Below, piece after piece: positions 10,794-20,733 of a DNA stretch of 64,000 nt. Numbering within the stretch: the first letter of the stretch is position 1; the number at the start of each line of letters is the position of its first letter. The notes under the pieces were generated by a model. That model ran no database searches and was not told the origin of the DNA. It worked only from the letters and a program-made list of their open reading frames with translations. The position numbers were made by a program, and so were the translations under genes. Source of the stretch: Voacanga thouarsii (lineage: Eukaryota > Streptophyta > Magnoliopsida > Gentianales > Apocynaceae). Location: assembly GCA_026120185.1 (NCBI GenBank), contig JANUWF010001188.1, positions 1,674,001-1,738,000 of the forward strand. The letters are read 5' to 3'.

Positions 10794-13022
10794 CCAAAAT
10801 GGTTGTTTCAACTATGGCTGTTCTTCTTCTTCTTGCATGGACAAATCAAGCTTCCTATGCGTGTGAATCTCCTTGGAACTTCGACAAGATTGTCATCAAC
10901 CAAGTATTTCCCTTTAACCCTCTTCTCCATTCTAAAATCATGTCTCTTAGATGTTGTTAGAAAAGGATAGAATATGATTGGGGATGGAGTATGTGTTTGT
11001 ATGAAGGAGTTGAGATTGGAGCATGAGGATGTTTTGTAATGGTTGAGTTTTATGTATTTTGTAGTATGTTGCATGCTCTTCATGTCGTGAGTAAGTAGGG
11101 ATGATTAAGCATGATAGATATTATGTCATCTTAGGTGAATAGCGTTTTATGTTCTTGTATTCTTGTTAAAGCCATATATATGGTTATGCTTAGTAGAGAT
11201 TTAGCCTTGTGATAGTAGGTTTAGATTTAAGTCTTTATTCCTGAATGGATTGGTTTGTTGATTGATGTTGGATTTTATGTTCATGATTATTGGTAGCAAT
11301 AGGAGAATTATGATCATGACCTTGTTGATCCTAAGCTATCTTAATTGACCAACTTTATTATGTTAATAAAAAAAATTTGATACTATATTTTCCTCCAATA
11401 ATTTCGTAAACCCTAGGAAGCTTTGGAATTGGATTATTAAATGAAATAGTGATATTTTAGCCAAATAAATGATATCTTCTATTAAAAATAATATATATAT
11501 ATATAAATGTTATATATAATAATGATAATAAATAAGGCATTTTATATAAATAATCATAATAGAAAAAATATTAATCTTGTAGGTCATATATTCATAAATA
11601 CTATTAAAAATTTATTTATTCCCTTTTTGATCAAAATTTAATAAAATTTACTATTAATTTTATTTACTAACTATTTTCTATCTATCAATTATTAATTAAG
11701 AGATTAGTAATAATTTATTATTTTTAATAATCTAAGATTTAGGACCCTTCATCAAATAAACTCTAGTTTATTTGTTAATAACAAAGATTTATATTTAAGC
11801 CTATAACTTATTATCCCTAGTTATTTTATTATCAAACTAGACTTATTTTGTAAAATCCTTTATCATCTAACCTTAAAGCTTAGGACATTAGGGTCATGAT
11901 TGTAATAAGTTGAACTAGGATTATTTATGGAAGCAAATATGGTCTTGGTTAGGTCAGCTTTGGAAGAATTTTAAATTAGCTCAAGCAAAGGATCAGGTAA
12001 GCTCCTGCATAAAACTTATTTGATGACAAAAAGTTACTATAGCAAGCCAAACGCGAAATGTGTGGACACTTAATTTTGTAAAGGCAATTAAGGACTGTTT
12101 CCTTTCTTGTTTCAGTCAAACAAATTATTTGAAAATTAACAAACAGCTTTGCTCAAACACCAAACTCTTTCTAAAACCAACTTTGACATGAATTTTAGAA
12201 ACCCTTAATTGCCATTTCCAAATAAAGCAATGTTTTGTCAGTTTTCTCCCAAGTGGGACAACCAATGTTGAGTACTCAATAAGGGTAAGCTAGTAGTACT
12301 AATTTTGAATAGTAAAAGCGAGTCTTCTGGTAGAAGGCCACCTCCAGAAAATGAACTCAACTTGGAGAAGCGACAGTACTACTTAGTCATGCCAGTCCGA
12401 GCTAGCAAGTTTCAGTCTTGTGGACTGTGTGTTTTCGGAATGGATAACCGGTATGTTTGGGTGTAGAGAATGAGGAGTATCTTACCCGGTAGGCCGTACA
12501 CCTACCTTTTGTCATTTTGTACAAAAGTGTGGCATTCTGACCGTTATATGCTCATGGGGACCAATGTGTGGTAACCCTTGGCTGCCCTTTTGAGTGGTTG
12601 ATTTTATTGTGCACATGTATGGTTGGAAAAGCAAAACGCCACCCATTATTTTTAACATTGTCTAATGCTTGCCAGTTCTTTTTCTTCTGAAGTTTTACAA
12701 CTTGCATACATGAACTATTTTACCTAAAACACTCAAGGCACACACGGACTTACTGAGATTTTTATCTTATCACCTTTTATGCCATGTTTCAAGTCAATCC
12801 TGTTGTGGGGTAAGTAGCTAGAATGTTGCCTACTTAAAGACTCTTTGTTATTTAGTTTATATATTGTTTTGAGAGATAATGATAGTGAACAATTTATTTT
12901 AGATTTGTTCTTGAATTTTTGGGTTGTAATAAGTTTTAATTTTAAAGTGTTATTTTACTTTTGTTTGTGTGACAGGGCAACATCCCCAGCCCTGATGGGC
13001 CATGGTAATGGGGAGTTACAAG

Positions 13023-13035
13023 TGGTATCAGAGCC
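13023..13035 (+). promoter_or_regulatory. Gypsy-A primer-binding site (initiator Met tRNA)
   Basis: TGGTATCAGAGCC two bases after the LTR end, an exact complement to the 3' end of plant initiator Met tRNA over this length. It fixes the LTR/internal boundary at 13020. Confidence 0.9.
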
Positions 13036-13158
13036 TAGGTTATAGGCAAATATTTATAGTATACGTTCTATGTTATTAAGCTCTAGTCTTTTCTCTAACC
13101 TGTCTTGTTTATGTTGTATGATGGTTAGAATGCTTAGAATCGCAATGAAAGGGTAGCA

Positions 13159-13596
13159 ATGGCATCCTCCATCCCTATCTACCCGGAAGACCTACCAGTG
13201 CCTCAGCCTGTACCTCAGTCTGCACCGCAGCCAGTTATTCCCTTGGAAGATAGCAATGACGATGAGGGCCCGATCAATAAGCCACCCCTAATACCTGTGA
13301 TAGATTTGGTTTCGGACAGTGAAGATGAGGAGATTGATATGGCATATGTTCCCCACCCTCCTAGTCTCGTAGTTGACTTGTCAGCTGATAGTGATGATCC
13401 GGGGGAGTTAGATTACGAATCTCCACCTAGACCTTACTTCATACCTCCACCTAATCAGGTTGAGATCGGGGAGAGTTCTAAGCGACCCGAGAAAGTGCCA
13501 ATGGATGGGTTTGCAAGTGAGGCTGGGATAGACTTCACTAAGAATTCTGGGGGATGGTTATATGAGGCCGACTTTAAAGATTCTAATGAGGACTAG
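13159..13596 (+). CDS. Gypsy-A extra 5' ORF: acidic, Pro-rich protein with two SUMO-interacting-motif-like segments
   Basis: 145 codons, uninterrupted, between the primer site and gag. I do not recognise the family. Residues 9-28 are rich in Pro and Gln. Residues 47-58 read VIDLVSDSEDEE and 71-82 read VVDLSADSDDPG: a hydrophobic V/I-V/I-D-L core followed by Ser and acidic residues, the layout of classical SUMO-interacting motifs as in PIAS and RNF4 proteins. A Pro-rich spacer and a conserved C-terminal block (GWLYEADF) follow. Gypsy-B has a frameshifted homologue at 32942-33392 that keeps both VIDL/IVDL cores and the C-terminal block. The start is the first ATG, and the same ATGGCATCCTC context is present in Gypsy-B. 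SUMO binding is inferred from sequence only. Confidence 0.7.
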   Translation: MASSIPIYPEDLPVPQPVPQSAPQPVIPLEDSNDDEGPINKPPLIPVIDLVSDSEDEEIDMAYVPHPPSLVVDLSADSDDPGELDYESPPRPYFIPPPNQVEIGESSKRPEKVPMDGFASEAGIDFTKNSGGWLYEADFKDSNED

Positions 13597-13868
13597 AGGG
13601 GCTAAGAACTGTTATGATCAAGATGTTTATTTACCGCTTTTCGTAAACTTCTATGTTAAGGAGTTTGATTTCTGTTTACTGTTTTAATTTCAAATTTATG
13701 AAAATAAGAGTACCTGAGTACTCTAAGATTTGAGAGAAATTTACATGCAATTCTTTAGACGAAACTTGCATCTGATTTTCTTTTACTTAAACTTGAATGT
13801 GAATGCATGCTCAACTGAAATGATTTAATCATTGAATGCATAAACTCATCGTTTGGGTATGGTTTAGA
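13597..13868 (+). other. Gypsy-A spacer between the 5' ORF and gag
   Basis: About 270 bp with no open frame of note. The matching sequence in Gypsy-B (30983-31198 plus the part beyond the solo LTR) aligns, including the TGAGAGAAA / TTTCTCAAA stretch, so it is an ordinary part of this family. Confidence 0.6.
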
Positions 13869-14880
13869 ATGGCACCCAAGCGCCATGTAGCCACATCAGG
13901 CAGGAGAGTTCCCGAGGCAGAACCTATAACACCAGAGGTTGAAACGATCCAAATGCAGTCACCCAACCGGGGAATGGAGAGTGAACCGGATTTGGAAATA
14001 GGGTTAGAAGCATCTGTTGAGGTGACAATAGGGCAAGCATTCAGCAAGATGACCGAGATTTCACAAACTTTGGCTGAGTGGAGGAACCTCAAGGGAGAAG
14101 ATGAAGCATTGGAGCGGTTTTTGAAATTTTAACCGCCCGTCTTCTTGGGAGAAGTTAAGCAGGATCAGAAAGCTAAGCAATGGATGGAGCAGATGGAAGA
14201 CATATTCGCTACGCTCCAGTACACTGAGGAACAAATGGTGAAATTTGTTCCATTCTGTTTAAGGGGCCTAGCTCAGGCATGGTGGCAGCAGGTTTAGGAC
14301 GACTGGGAAATAATTGATCAGGACTGGACGTGGGCCAATTTTGTTGAAACATTCATAGATGAGTATATCCCTCAATGGATAGTAGAGAAGCAGGAAGATG
14401 AGTTCTAGAATTTAAAACAGGGGGGTATGATGGTAGCCCAGTACGTAGCATGGTTCACACAGCTATCGAAGTACTGCAAGAGGCTAGTGGACACTGAGTA
14501 AAATAGGACCAGACAATTTGTCAAAGGGCTCAGGCAGGAATTAGGAAGAGCGTTGGCATCTTCTCCATCAACGACCTACTCAGGGGCCGTAGATGCAGCT
14601 ACCCGGACAGAAAATGAAGACTGCAATAGAATGGCATCGAGACCTTTCCAGAGGCAGCAATCCAACAACCGTCCCACTAACCAACTGTGGCAGAATTAGG
14701 GAAAAAAAGCTCGGACAGCACCAGCTGGTCCTACGCTGAACCTTCCGTTATACCAGGAATGTGGAAAAAGAGGCCACACAGAGAAGAACTGTTAGTCCAA
14801 AGGAGGTGAGTGGAAATGGTACCACTATGGGACCCGAACCACCTACGGAATGCCTGCCCTAAACTTCACCGAGTCGGGCA
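13869..14880 (+). pseudogene. Gypsy-A gag
   Basis: Chromovirus Gag, the particle protein. The start is MAPKRH at 13869. The block LRGLAQAWWQQV near 14262-14297 is the typical retrotransposon capsid motif, and a CCHC knuckle remnant (YQECGKRGHTEKNC, with the first Cys replaced by Tyr) lies near 14753-14794. In-frame stops occur at 14130, near 14296, 14407, 14500 and 14697, several of them CAG-to-TAG or CAA-to-TAA type changes that fit decay by cytosine deamination. Gag and the following pol are continuous in related elements. Confidence 0.8.
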
Positions 14881-15451
14881 AGGAAATCTGGTTCAAAATT
14901 TGGGGGCCAATAGAGCCAGTGCTATGGGAGCATCCGGGAGTGGAGCACCGAAGCCTCAAGTGAAAGCAAAAGTATTCGCTCTCAATAGAGAGGAGGTTGG
15001 AACTGATGCGACAGTAGTGGAAGGTACGTTTACTATCCAAGGACATTCCGTTAATGCATTAATAGACCCTAGATCTACCCATTCCTATTTAAACAAGATC
15101 TGTGCATATCATTTGGGTTGGGATGGAGTAAAGCTACCTTTTACATTGTTGGTGAGTACACCTTTGGGGACGATGGTGCAAGCAAATCGGTATGTGCAAA
15201 ATTGTAAAATTGAAGTGGGGAGAGAAATCTTGGAGAGAGATTTGATAGTGCTAGATATTGATGATTCTGATTTGATATTGGGAATAGATTGGATAGCGAC
15301 GTATAGGGCTAGAGTAGACTGTAAGAATAAATTGGTCCAGTTCATTAGACCAGGGTGTGATGTGTTCGAATTCAATGGTAAGAGAGTGAAGGAATTGAAG
15401 TATTTGATAGATGGGGCTAAGGCCCAAAAATTGTTGAATCGAGGATGTTAA
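14810..15451 (+). CDS. Gypsy-A protease region
   Basis: 213 open codons. The retroviral-type aspartic protease matures Gag-Pol. The catalytic block reads VNALIDPRSTHSYLN near residues 80-94; related copies have DPGST here (Gypsy-B keeps DPGST), so Gly has become Arg and the active site is probably dead. The second protease signature LILGIDWIA lies near residues 156-164. A stop after NRGC (15449-15451) separates it from the RT frame, where Gypsy-B reads KQGCQGYLA without a break. Confidence 0.85.
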   Translation: MEMVPLWDPNHLRNACPKLHRVGQGNLVQNLGANRASAMGASGSGAPKPQVKAKVFALNREEVGTDATVVEGTFTIQGHSVNALIDPRSTHSYLNKICAYHLGWDGVKLPFTLLVSTPLGTMVQANRYVQNCKIEVGREILERDLIVLDIDDSDLILGIDWIATYRARVDCKNKLVQFIRPGCDVFEFNGKRVKELKYLIDGAKAQKLLNRGC

Positions 15452-15466
15452 TGATACTTAGCTTAT

Positions 15467-16732
15467 GTGATAAACAAGTTGAAGGACCAGTGCACTCTAG
15501 AGGATACCGAGGCAGTAAAGGATTTTCCCGATAGGTTCCTCGCAGAACTCACTTCTCTACCTCCCAACCGAGAAGTTGAATTCACCATTGATCTAGTACC
15601 AAGAGTGGAACCGGTATCCCAAACTCGATATCGGATGGCCCCGGCAGAGCTGAAAGAACTAAATGAGCAGCTAGAAGAGTTAGTGAAGCAAGGTTACATT
15701 AGACCAAGCACGTCGCCCTGGGGAGCTCCTGTGCTGTTTGTGAAGAAGAATGATGGGACTCTGAGGCTGTGCATCGACTATCGGGGTTTGAACAACCTGA
15801 CGATCAAGAATAAGTATCCACTACTGCTGATTGATGAGCTGTTCGACCAGTTGCAAGGATCCAGTTGTTACTCCAAACTGGACCTGAGACAAGGGTACTA
15901 TCAAGTGAGGATAAAAGAGGAGGATATCTTTAAGACGACCTTCAACACAAGATATGGTCATTATGAGTTCGTGGTAATGCCATTCGAGGTAACCAATGCA
16001 CCAGCAGTATTCATGGATTTGATCCATCGAGTGTTCCGACCCTACTTGGACAAGTTCGTGGTGGTCTTTATTGATGACATACTAATTTATTCCAAGAGTC
16101 CGGAGGAGTATGTAGGGCATCTGAAGCTGGTATTGGAGAAGCTAAAAAAGCACAAACTTTTTGCCAAGTTTAGCAAGTGTGAGTTTTGGTTGGACAGTGT
16201 GGCATTTCTTAGCCACGTGGTGACCAAGGATGGGATCAAGGTAGACCCAGCAAAGGTTGAAGTAGTATCAGACTGGAAGCAACTGGAGAACATCACCGAG
16301 ATTCAAAGCTCCTTGGGATTGGCTGGCTATTATAGGAGGTTCATCAAAGGATTTTCAACGCTCGCATCACCTATGACCCGACTGCTGAGGAAAAATGTAC
16401 CATTTGTTTGGAGCGAAAAATGTGAGAAGAGTTTTCAAGAGCTGAAGCAAAGATTGATGTCATCACCAGTGTTGAGTCTGCCAGAGGGAGATATGCTTTA
16501 CGCGTTGTATACCGATGCTTCGAAAAAAGGTTTGGGAGCAGTTCTGATGCAAGACCGAAATGTGATCACTTATGCTTCTCGGATGTTGAGACCTCATGAT
16601 GTCAATTACCCCACACATGATCTAGAGCTGGCTACCATTATGTTCGCTTTAAAGAAATGGCGACACTACCTGGACAGAGCAGAATATGAAGTGTTCACTG
16701 ACCACAAGAGCCTGAAGTACATTTTCACCTAG
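15467..16732 (+). CDS. Gypsy-A reverse transcriptase and RNase H (largest intact frame of the window)
   Basis: 421 open codons. RT blocks in order: the [10 protein letters not shown] entry, [11 protein letters not shown] near residue 100, [15 protein letters not shown] near 135, and [10 protein letters not shown] near 201-210 with both catalytic Asp retained. After the connection ([10 protein letters not shown] near 285), RNase H has [15 protein letters not shown] near 348 and [17 protein letters not shown] near 386. The last codon before [10 protein letters not shown]'s end is a TAG in place of CAG; RNase H continues in the same frame to 16921 (YHPGKANIVADTLSKK). Residue pattern fits Tekay/Del chromoviruses. 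The first M is internal to the polyprotein, not a true start. Confidence 0.92.
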   Translation: MINKLKDQCTLEDTEAVKDFPDRFLAELTSLPPNREVEFTIDLVPRVEPVSQTRYRMAPAELKELNEQLEELVKQGYIRPSTSPWGAPVLFVKKNDGTLRLCIDYRGLNNLTIKNKYPLLLIDELFDQLQGSSCYSKLDLRQGYYQVRIKEEDIFKTTFNTRYGHYEFVVMPFEVTNAPAVFMDLIHRVFRPYLDKFVVVFIDDILIYSKSPEEYVGHLKLVLEKLKKHKLFAKFSKCEFWLDSVAFLSHVVTKDGIKVDPAKVEVVSDWKQLENITEIQSSLGLAGYYRRFIKGFSTLASPMTRLLRKNVPFVWSEKCEKSFQELKQRLMSSPVLSLPEGDMLYALYTDASKKGLGAVLMQDRNVITYASRMLRPHDVNYPTHDLELATIMFALKKWRHYLDRAEYEVFTDHKSLKYIFT

Positions 16733-17409
16733 AAGGATTTGTATCTGAGACAGCGTAAATGGATGGAATTTTTGGAAGAGTACCATTGTCCAATCAACTA
16801 TCATCCTGGGAAGGCCAACATTGTTGCTGATACCCTGAGCAAAAAAGTCAGAATGGCCAGACTAAGGGTGCAGGAAATTCAAGTGGTTCAGGATGTGTTA
16901 GATAGAAGAGCGGAAGTGTGAGGAGAGAAAATTGTTGTGAGCAACCTGAAGTTGATACCAAATCTAAGGTGGGAAATTATTGAAACTCAGCAAAGTAATG
17001 TAGAATTTCAGCTTTTCAAGGACAAGGAGCACAAACGGTAAGGCAGTGAATTCCAATAGGACAAAGCGAGAGTTTTGTATTTCAGAGATCAGTTGTATGT
17101 ACCTAGAGAGCATCAATTGAAGGACAGAATTTTGGAAGAGGTGCATAAGAGCAAGTACGCCATTCATCCGAGGGAAGTCAAAATGTACTAGGATCTGAAG
17201 AAGGCCTATTGGTGGCCCAAAATGAAGTGGAACGTGGTTAAGTATGTCTCGATATGTCTCACCTGTCAGAAGGTCAAAGTGGAGCATAAAAAGTCAGCAG
17301 GACTGTTGCAATTACTGCCAGTACCTGAATGGAAGTGGGAGGAAGTGACCATAGACTTCGTTACCAGGCTTCCTATGTCAAGGACCTAAAAGAACGCCAT
17401 ATGGGTGGT
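16733..17409 (+). pseudogene. Gypsy-A RNase H end and N-terminal integrase, cut at the 3' LTR
   Basis: 16733-16921 ends RNase H with NIVADTLSKKV. From about 17141 the integrase HHCC finger is seen (H near 17145, HPREVKMY near 17161, CLTC near 17260), with one TAG inside. The first integrase Asp (TIDFV near 17350) is present. Coding sequence then stops dead at IWVVV, where the 3' LTR begins, so the other two catalytic residues, the GPY/F module, the chromodomain and the polypurine tract are missing. Compare Gypsy-C 51720-52732 for the missing part. Confidence 0.85.
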
Positions 17410-17656
17410 TGTGAAACCCCAGTCAAGACCAACCGTAGAGTAAGGGGGTTGGGATGCATATCATGCTTTATTTCATGATTAAATATATTTTCATATGATT
17501 TCTATGTGCTTTGAATTTGATTTTTATTATCTTGAAGTCTTGTTGGTGAGTGATGTGTGAGAGGGGCAAAATGGTAATTTTTGCCCGGGGTGAAAATAAG
17601 GAGATAGCTTGTGGATTGAACAGGAAATAATTTTTCTAGTAGAAATAGCAACAAGA

Positions 17657-17727
17657 GTTGTTGTGGTTTACTGGTTAGAGCCTTGGAATTAATTCTTGAG
17701 GTCTAAGGTTCAAAGTCCATCATAGAA
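17657..17727 (+). other. tRNA-like module in Gypsy-A 3' LTR
   Basis: Same offset (about 247 bp) as in the 5' LTR. D arm GTTT / ACTGGTTA / GAGC keeps the D-loop GG. The loop ATTAATT keeps the TAA triplet. GGTTCAAAGTCC is close to a Pol III B box. The anticodon and T stems are weaker than in the 5' LTR copy. Confidence 0.55.
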
Positions 17728-19354
17728 GCTTTAGCTTGAGTAAATTGTATTTTGCTTGGAAAGGATTGGTTTCGGCCTTAAGGGCCTAGATTAATGTGGT
17801 GATGATGTTCTAGGAGAGACATGATAGAAGTAATCTCATTCCATTCCTTTTACTCTTCTCGAAATTCTTATAGGGAAAATCATTCTTCCTTGATCTTTTA
17901 TTTTCCTCAATTCTCAACTCATTAGGCCGATCAAGATGTTCTAGCCTTTCTCTTTCCAGAAAATTCAGTAGAGGACTAAGGTCTTTTAGGATCAAAATGT
18001 CCTAGTAAAAGGCTTCTCATGGTTTGTAAAATGTAAATGAATTGTGGGAAAATTCAAGAGGAAAATCCCTCTTGAAATCTTACTGAAATTTTTCCTCTAT
18101 CTTAGTTCATCTATCTTCATGGAATGAGCTGAAATTTTCCAGCTTGTTGTACCTTCAAAAGGTCAAAAATTCTAGCTCACATTCCCTTCCAAATGCTACC
18201 AGAAAAATGGTCCTTAGGATCAGTTTGAAACCTGAAAGTTTTTGTCCAAATTTGGACTGCTCAAGCTGAAGCAAAACAGGAAAAATTTCTGTACAAAAAT
18301 CAGCTTTAGGAGCTCAAAACCAAGCTGCTTTCTCCCAGATTTTGTGCAGCACCTTAGCTATGTTTTTCCTCCATAAAGAAGGACATAAACCAGCCTTGAA
18401 TACCCTAAAATCCCCTTCAAAACTCGCTGTAAATCTGCTGGAAATGGCAGACGAAAATTCTGCCAGAAAATTCCCGTACAGCGAAATTTTTGTGCAGAAT
18501 TTTTGTCCAGCTTGTTTCCTATTTTGTTCCAACCGAAAACCCCAACCTACTTCTGTCAAAACCTCCCTTAAACCTCCATTAATAGAGCTCCATTGTTCCC
18601 TGATGCTTCTGCACGAAATTCCCTCCATGGCTGACCGAAAATCTCTCAACCAAATCCCTGCAATTTAGGTTGATTACTTTCCAAAATTTCAGCCATCTTG
18701 TTTAACAACTTTCCATAAAATTTTGCTCAATTGATCAAACATCTTCTCCACCATTGTGCACCTTAATTTTGGCCACCATAAGCCACCTTGAATCAGCTTT
18801 AATCCCTCAGAAAAATCACTCCAGCAGTCGGCCATAGGAGACTTCAAAGTTGTCCAGAAAAATCAAGATATTCTTAGAATATCTAGTTTCCAAATTCTCT
18901 TCCTAAAAATATTCTTCAAGGATTGTAACAACTAACCTTTTCTTTCCCTTCCAAATCAGAAAAATCACTCCCTAAACCCTATAGAATTTCGGCAGCCCCA
19001 ATTCCTCAGAAAATCGGCAGCTTCTTCTTCTCTCTCTCTCGATTTTCTCTAGCTACCAAGAACACACACACTACACCAAGAACACCTACTACCTTCTTAC
19101 ACCTAATACACCTCCAAACCACTTCAAACCCTCACGAAAATCTCCAGATTTGATCTACTCCTTGCTGTGCATCCATCAACACCCTTATTAACATCAAACT
19201 CCACAAATCATCTTGCTACTTTAGATCAAAAAGCAGAAATTTCTGTGAAGAACAAGAACATCTTCAAGGTAAACTTATTCTAACAACCTTATCCTCTTCA
19301 AACTTGATCTGTAATGAAAACCTATATGAATAAGCATGCTAATGATCTCTTCTG

Positions 19355-19355
<1 letters not shown>

Positions 19356-19409
<54 letters not shown>
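19356..19409. repeat. (CT)n microsatellite in Gypsy-A 3' LTR
   Basis: About 26 CT units, at the position matching 10741-10792. Confidence 0.95.
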
Positions 19410-19410
<1 letters not shown>

Positions 19411-20664
19411 GGACCGAAATTCTCTCTCTTGGCCGAATGGTCTCTTCCTCCATGGCCATGCTTTCGCCACCTTTCTTGAACAAAATTAGCCATCTAGGAG
19501 TTGAGATCTTCTCTAAACTCCTTCAAGTCATTCATCAATCAAGTAAGTACCTTCAATCCTCTTTTTAAAATTTAGAATCATGTCTCTAGGTTGATGAATG
19601 GCGATGGGTTTGTGTATGTGATGTTGTTGATTGAAGCATGAGTATATGTATGATTGTGAAGGAGATGGGATTTATGCATGGAAGGATTATATTGGTGGAT
19701 TTAATGATGAGTTGAGATTTGATGCATGTCATAGGTAGTATTTGTGATGAAGCATGCTAGAGATTATGTCACCATGGGTGAATAGGATTTATATGCATGA
19801 TTAGATTTTGAAGCCATGATCATGTTTATGCTAGTAGAGGGTAAATCATGTAATAATAAATTTAGATCTATGCCTATGTGCAAGACTTGGATGATTCCAA
19901 ATAAAGCAATGTTTTATCAGTTTTCTCCCAAGTGGGACAATCAATGTTGAGTACTCAATAAGGGTAAGCTAATAGTACTAGTTTTGAAGAGCAAGAGTGA
20001 GTCTTCTGGCAGGAGGCCACCTACAGAAGATGAACTCAACTTGGAGAAGCGACAGTTCTACTTAGTCATGCCGGTTCGAGCTAGCAAGTTTCAGTCATGT
20101 GGACTGTGTGTTTTTGGAATGGACAACCGGTATGTTTGGCTATAGAGAATGAGGAGTATCTTACCCGATAGGTCGTACGCCTACCTTTTGTCAGTCTGCA
20201 CAAAGTGTGGCATTCTGACCGTTATATGGCCATGGGGCCTAACGTGTGGTAACCCATAGCTGCCTTTTTGAGTGGTTAATTTTATTGTGCACATGTATGG
20301 TTAGAAAAGTAAAATGCCACTCATTATTTTTAACATTGTCTAATGCTTGCCAGTACTTTTTCTTATGAAGTTTTACTACTTGCATACATGAGCTGTTTAC
20401 CTAAAACACTCAAAGCACACAGGGACTTACTGAGATTTTTATCTCATCACTTTTTATGTCATGTTTCAAGTCGATCCTGCTGTGGGGATGAGTAGCTAGA
20501 ATGTTTCCTGCTTGAAAACTCTTTGTTGTTTAGTTTATATGTTGTTTTGAGAGATGATGATAGTGAATAATTTATTTTGGATTAGTTCTTAAATTTTTGA
20601 GTTGTAATAAGTTTTAATTTTAAAGTATTATTTTATTTTCGTTTGTATGACCTAGCTATAAAGA

Positions 20665-20685
20665 CCCCTTGTCCTTTGGACGGGG
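20665..20685 (+). promoter_or_regulatory. Conserved U5 hairpin near LTR end
   Basis: CCCC-TT-GTCC-TTT-GGAC-GGGG forms an eight-pair stem with a two-base bulge. TATAAAGACCCC lies just upstream. Gypsy-B keeps it in both LTRs (complement at 22132-22152 and 33573-33593), with a C-to-T change that turns a G-C pair into G-U in the left copy. Role unknown; it lies about 45 bp from the LTR end. Confidence 0.45.
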
Positions 20686-20733
20686 CGACATCCCCGGCCC
20701 CGATGGGCCTAGGTAGTAGGGTGTTACATAGTG

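Larger units (their letters stand above)
8835..13020 (+). repeat. Gypsy-A 5' LTR (4.2 kb)
   Basis: Starts TGTGAAATCCC and ends GGGAGTTACA. In order it contains a tRNA-like module (9081-9151), about 1.4 kb of T/C- and A-rich sequence full of AGAAAATT/AATTTTCTG words, a TTTATAA box (10566-10572), a (CT)n tract (10741-10792), an AT-rich segment of nearly 1 kb (11380-11900) that is absent from the 3' LTR, and a U5-like end. It has lost about 30 bp near 12972 that hold a TATAAAGACCCC box and a hairpin in the other copies. Small open frames inside are unsupported as genes. Confidence 0.9.
8835..20728 (+). mobile_element. Gypsy-A: Tekay/Del-like Ty3/gypsy element with a large internal deletion
   Basis: 5' LTR 8835-13020, internal region 13021-17409, 3' LTR 17410-20728. 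Perfect target duplications TAGTG lie at 8830-8834 and 20729-20733. Removing the element restores a continuous Copia-2 leader across the TAGTG site (CCAAAATAGTGATTTTG), identical to the Copia-1 leader in reverse complement. The internal region holds an extra 5' ORF, gag, protease, RT, RNase H and only the start of integrase; the integrase catalytic remainder, chromodomain and polypurine tract are missing. Very long LTRs, initiator-Met primer site and RT/RNase H patterns indicate the chromovirus Tekay/Del lineage. Confidence 0.92.
17410..20728 (+). repeat. Gypsy-A 3' LTR (3.3 kb, internally deleted)
   Basis: Starts TGTGAAACCCC, ends GGGTGTTACA, and is followed by the TAGTG target duplication. 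It is homologous to 8835-13020 but lacks about 0.97 kb of the AT-rich part (join near 19893). It keeps the U5 hairpin (20665-20685) that the 5' LTR lost. Open frames such as 18342-18668 are not conserved in the partner LTR and are not called as genes. Confidence 0.9.

Noticed and set aside
10588..10960. Frames with Arg-Glu/Asp or Ser-Leu repeats over CT/GA tracts
   Set aside because: Microsatellite translation; the same artefact recurs at 7551-7778, 19314-19568, 24265-24567 and 35678-36000.
18342..18668. 108-codon plus-strand frame in the Gypsy-A 3' LTR
   Set aside because: Not conserved in the 5' LTR or in Gypsy-B, no recognisable domain, and lies in word-repeat U3 sequence.
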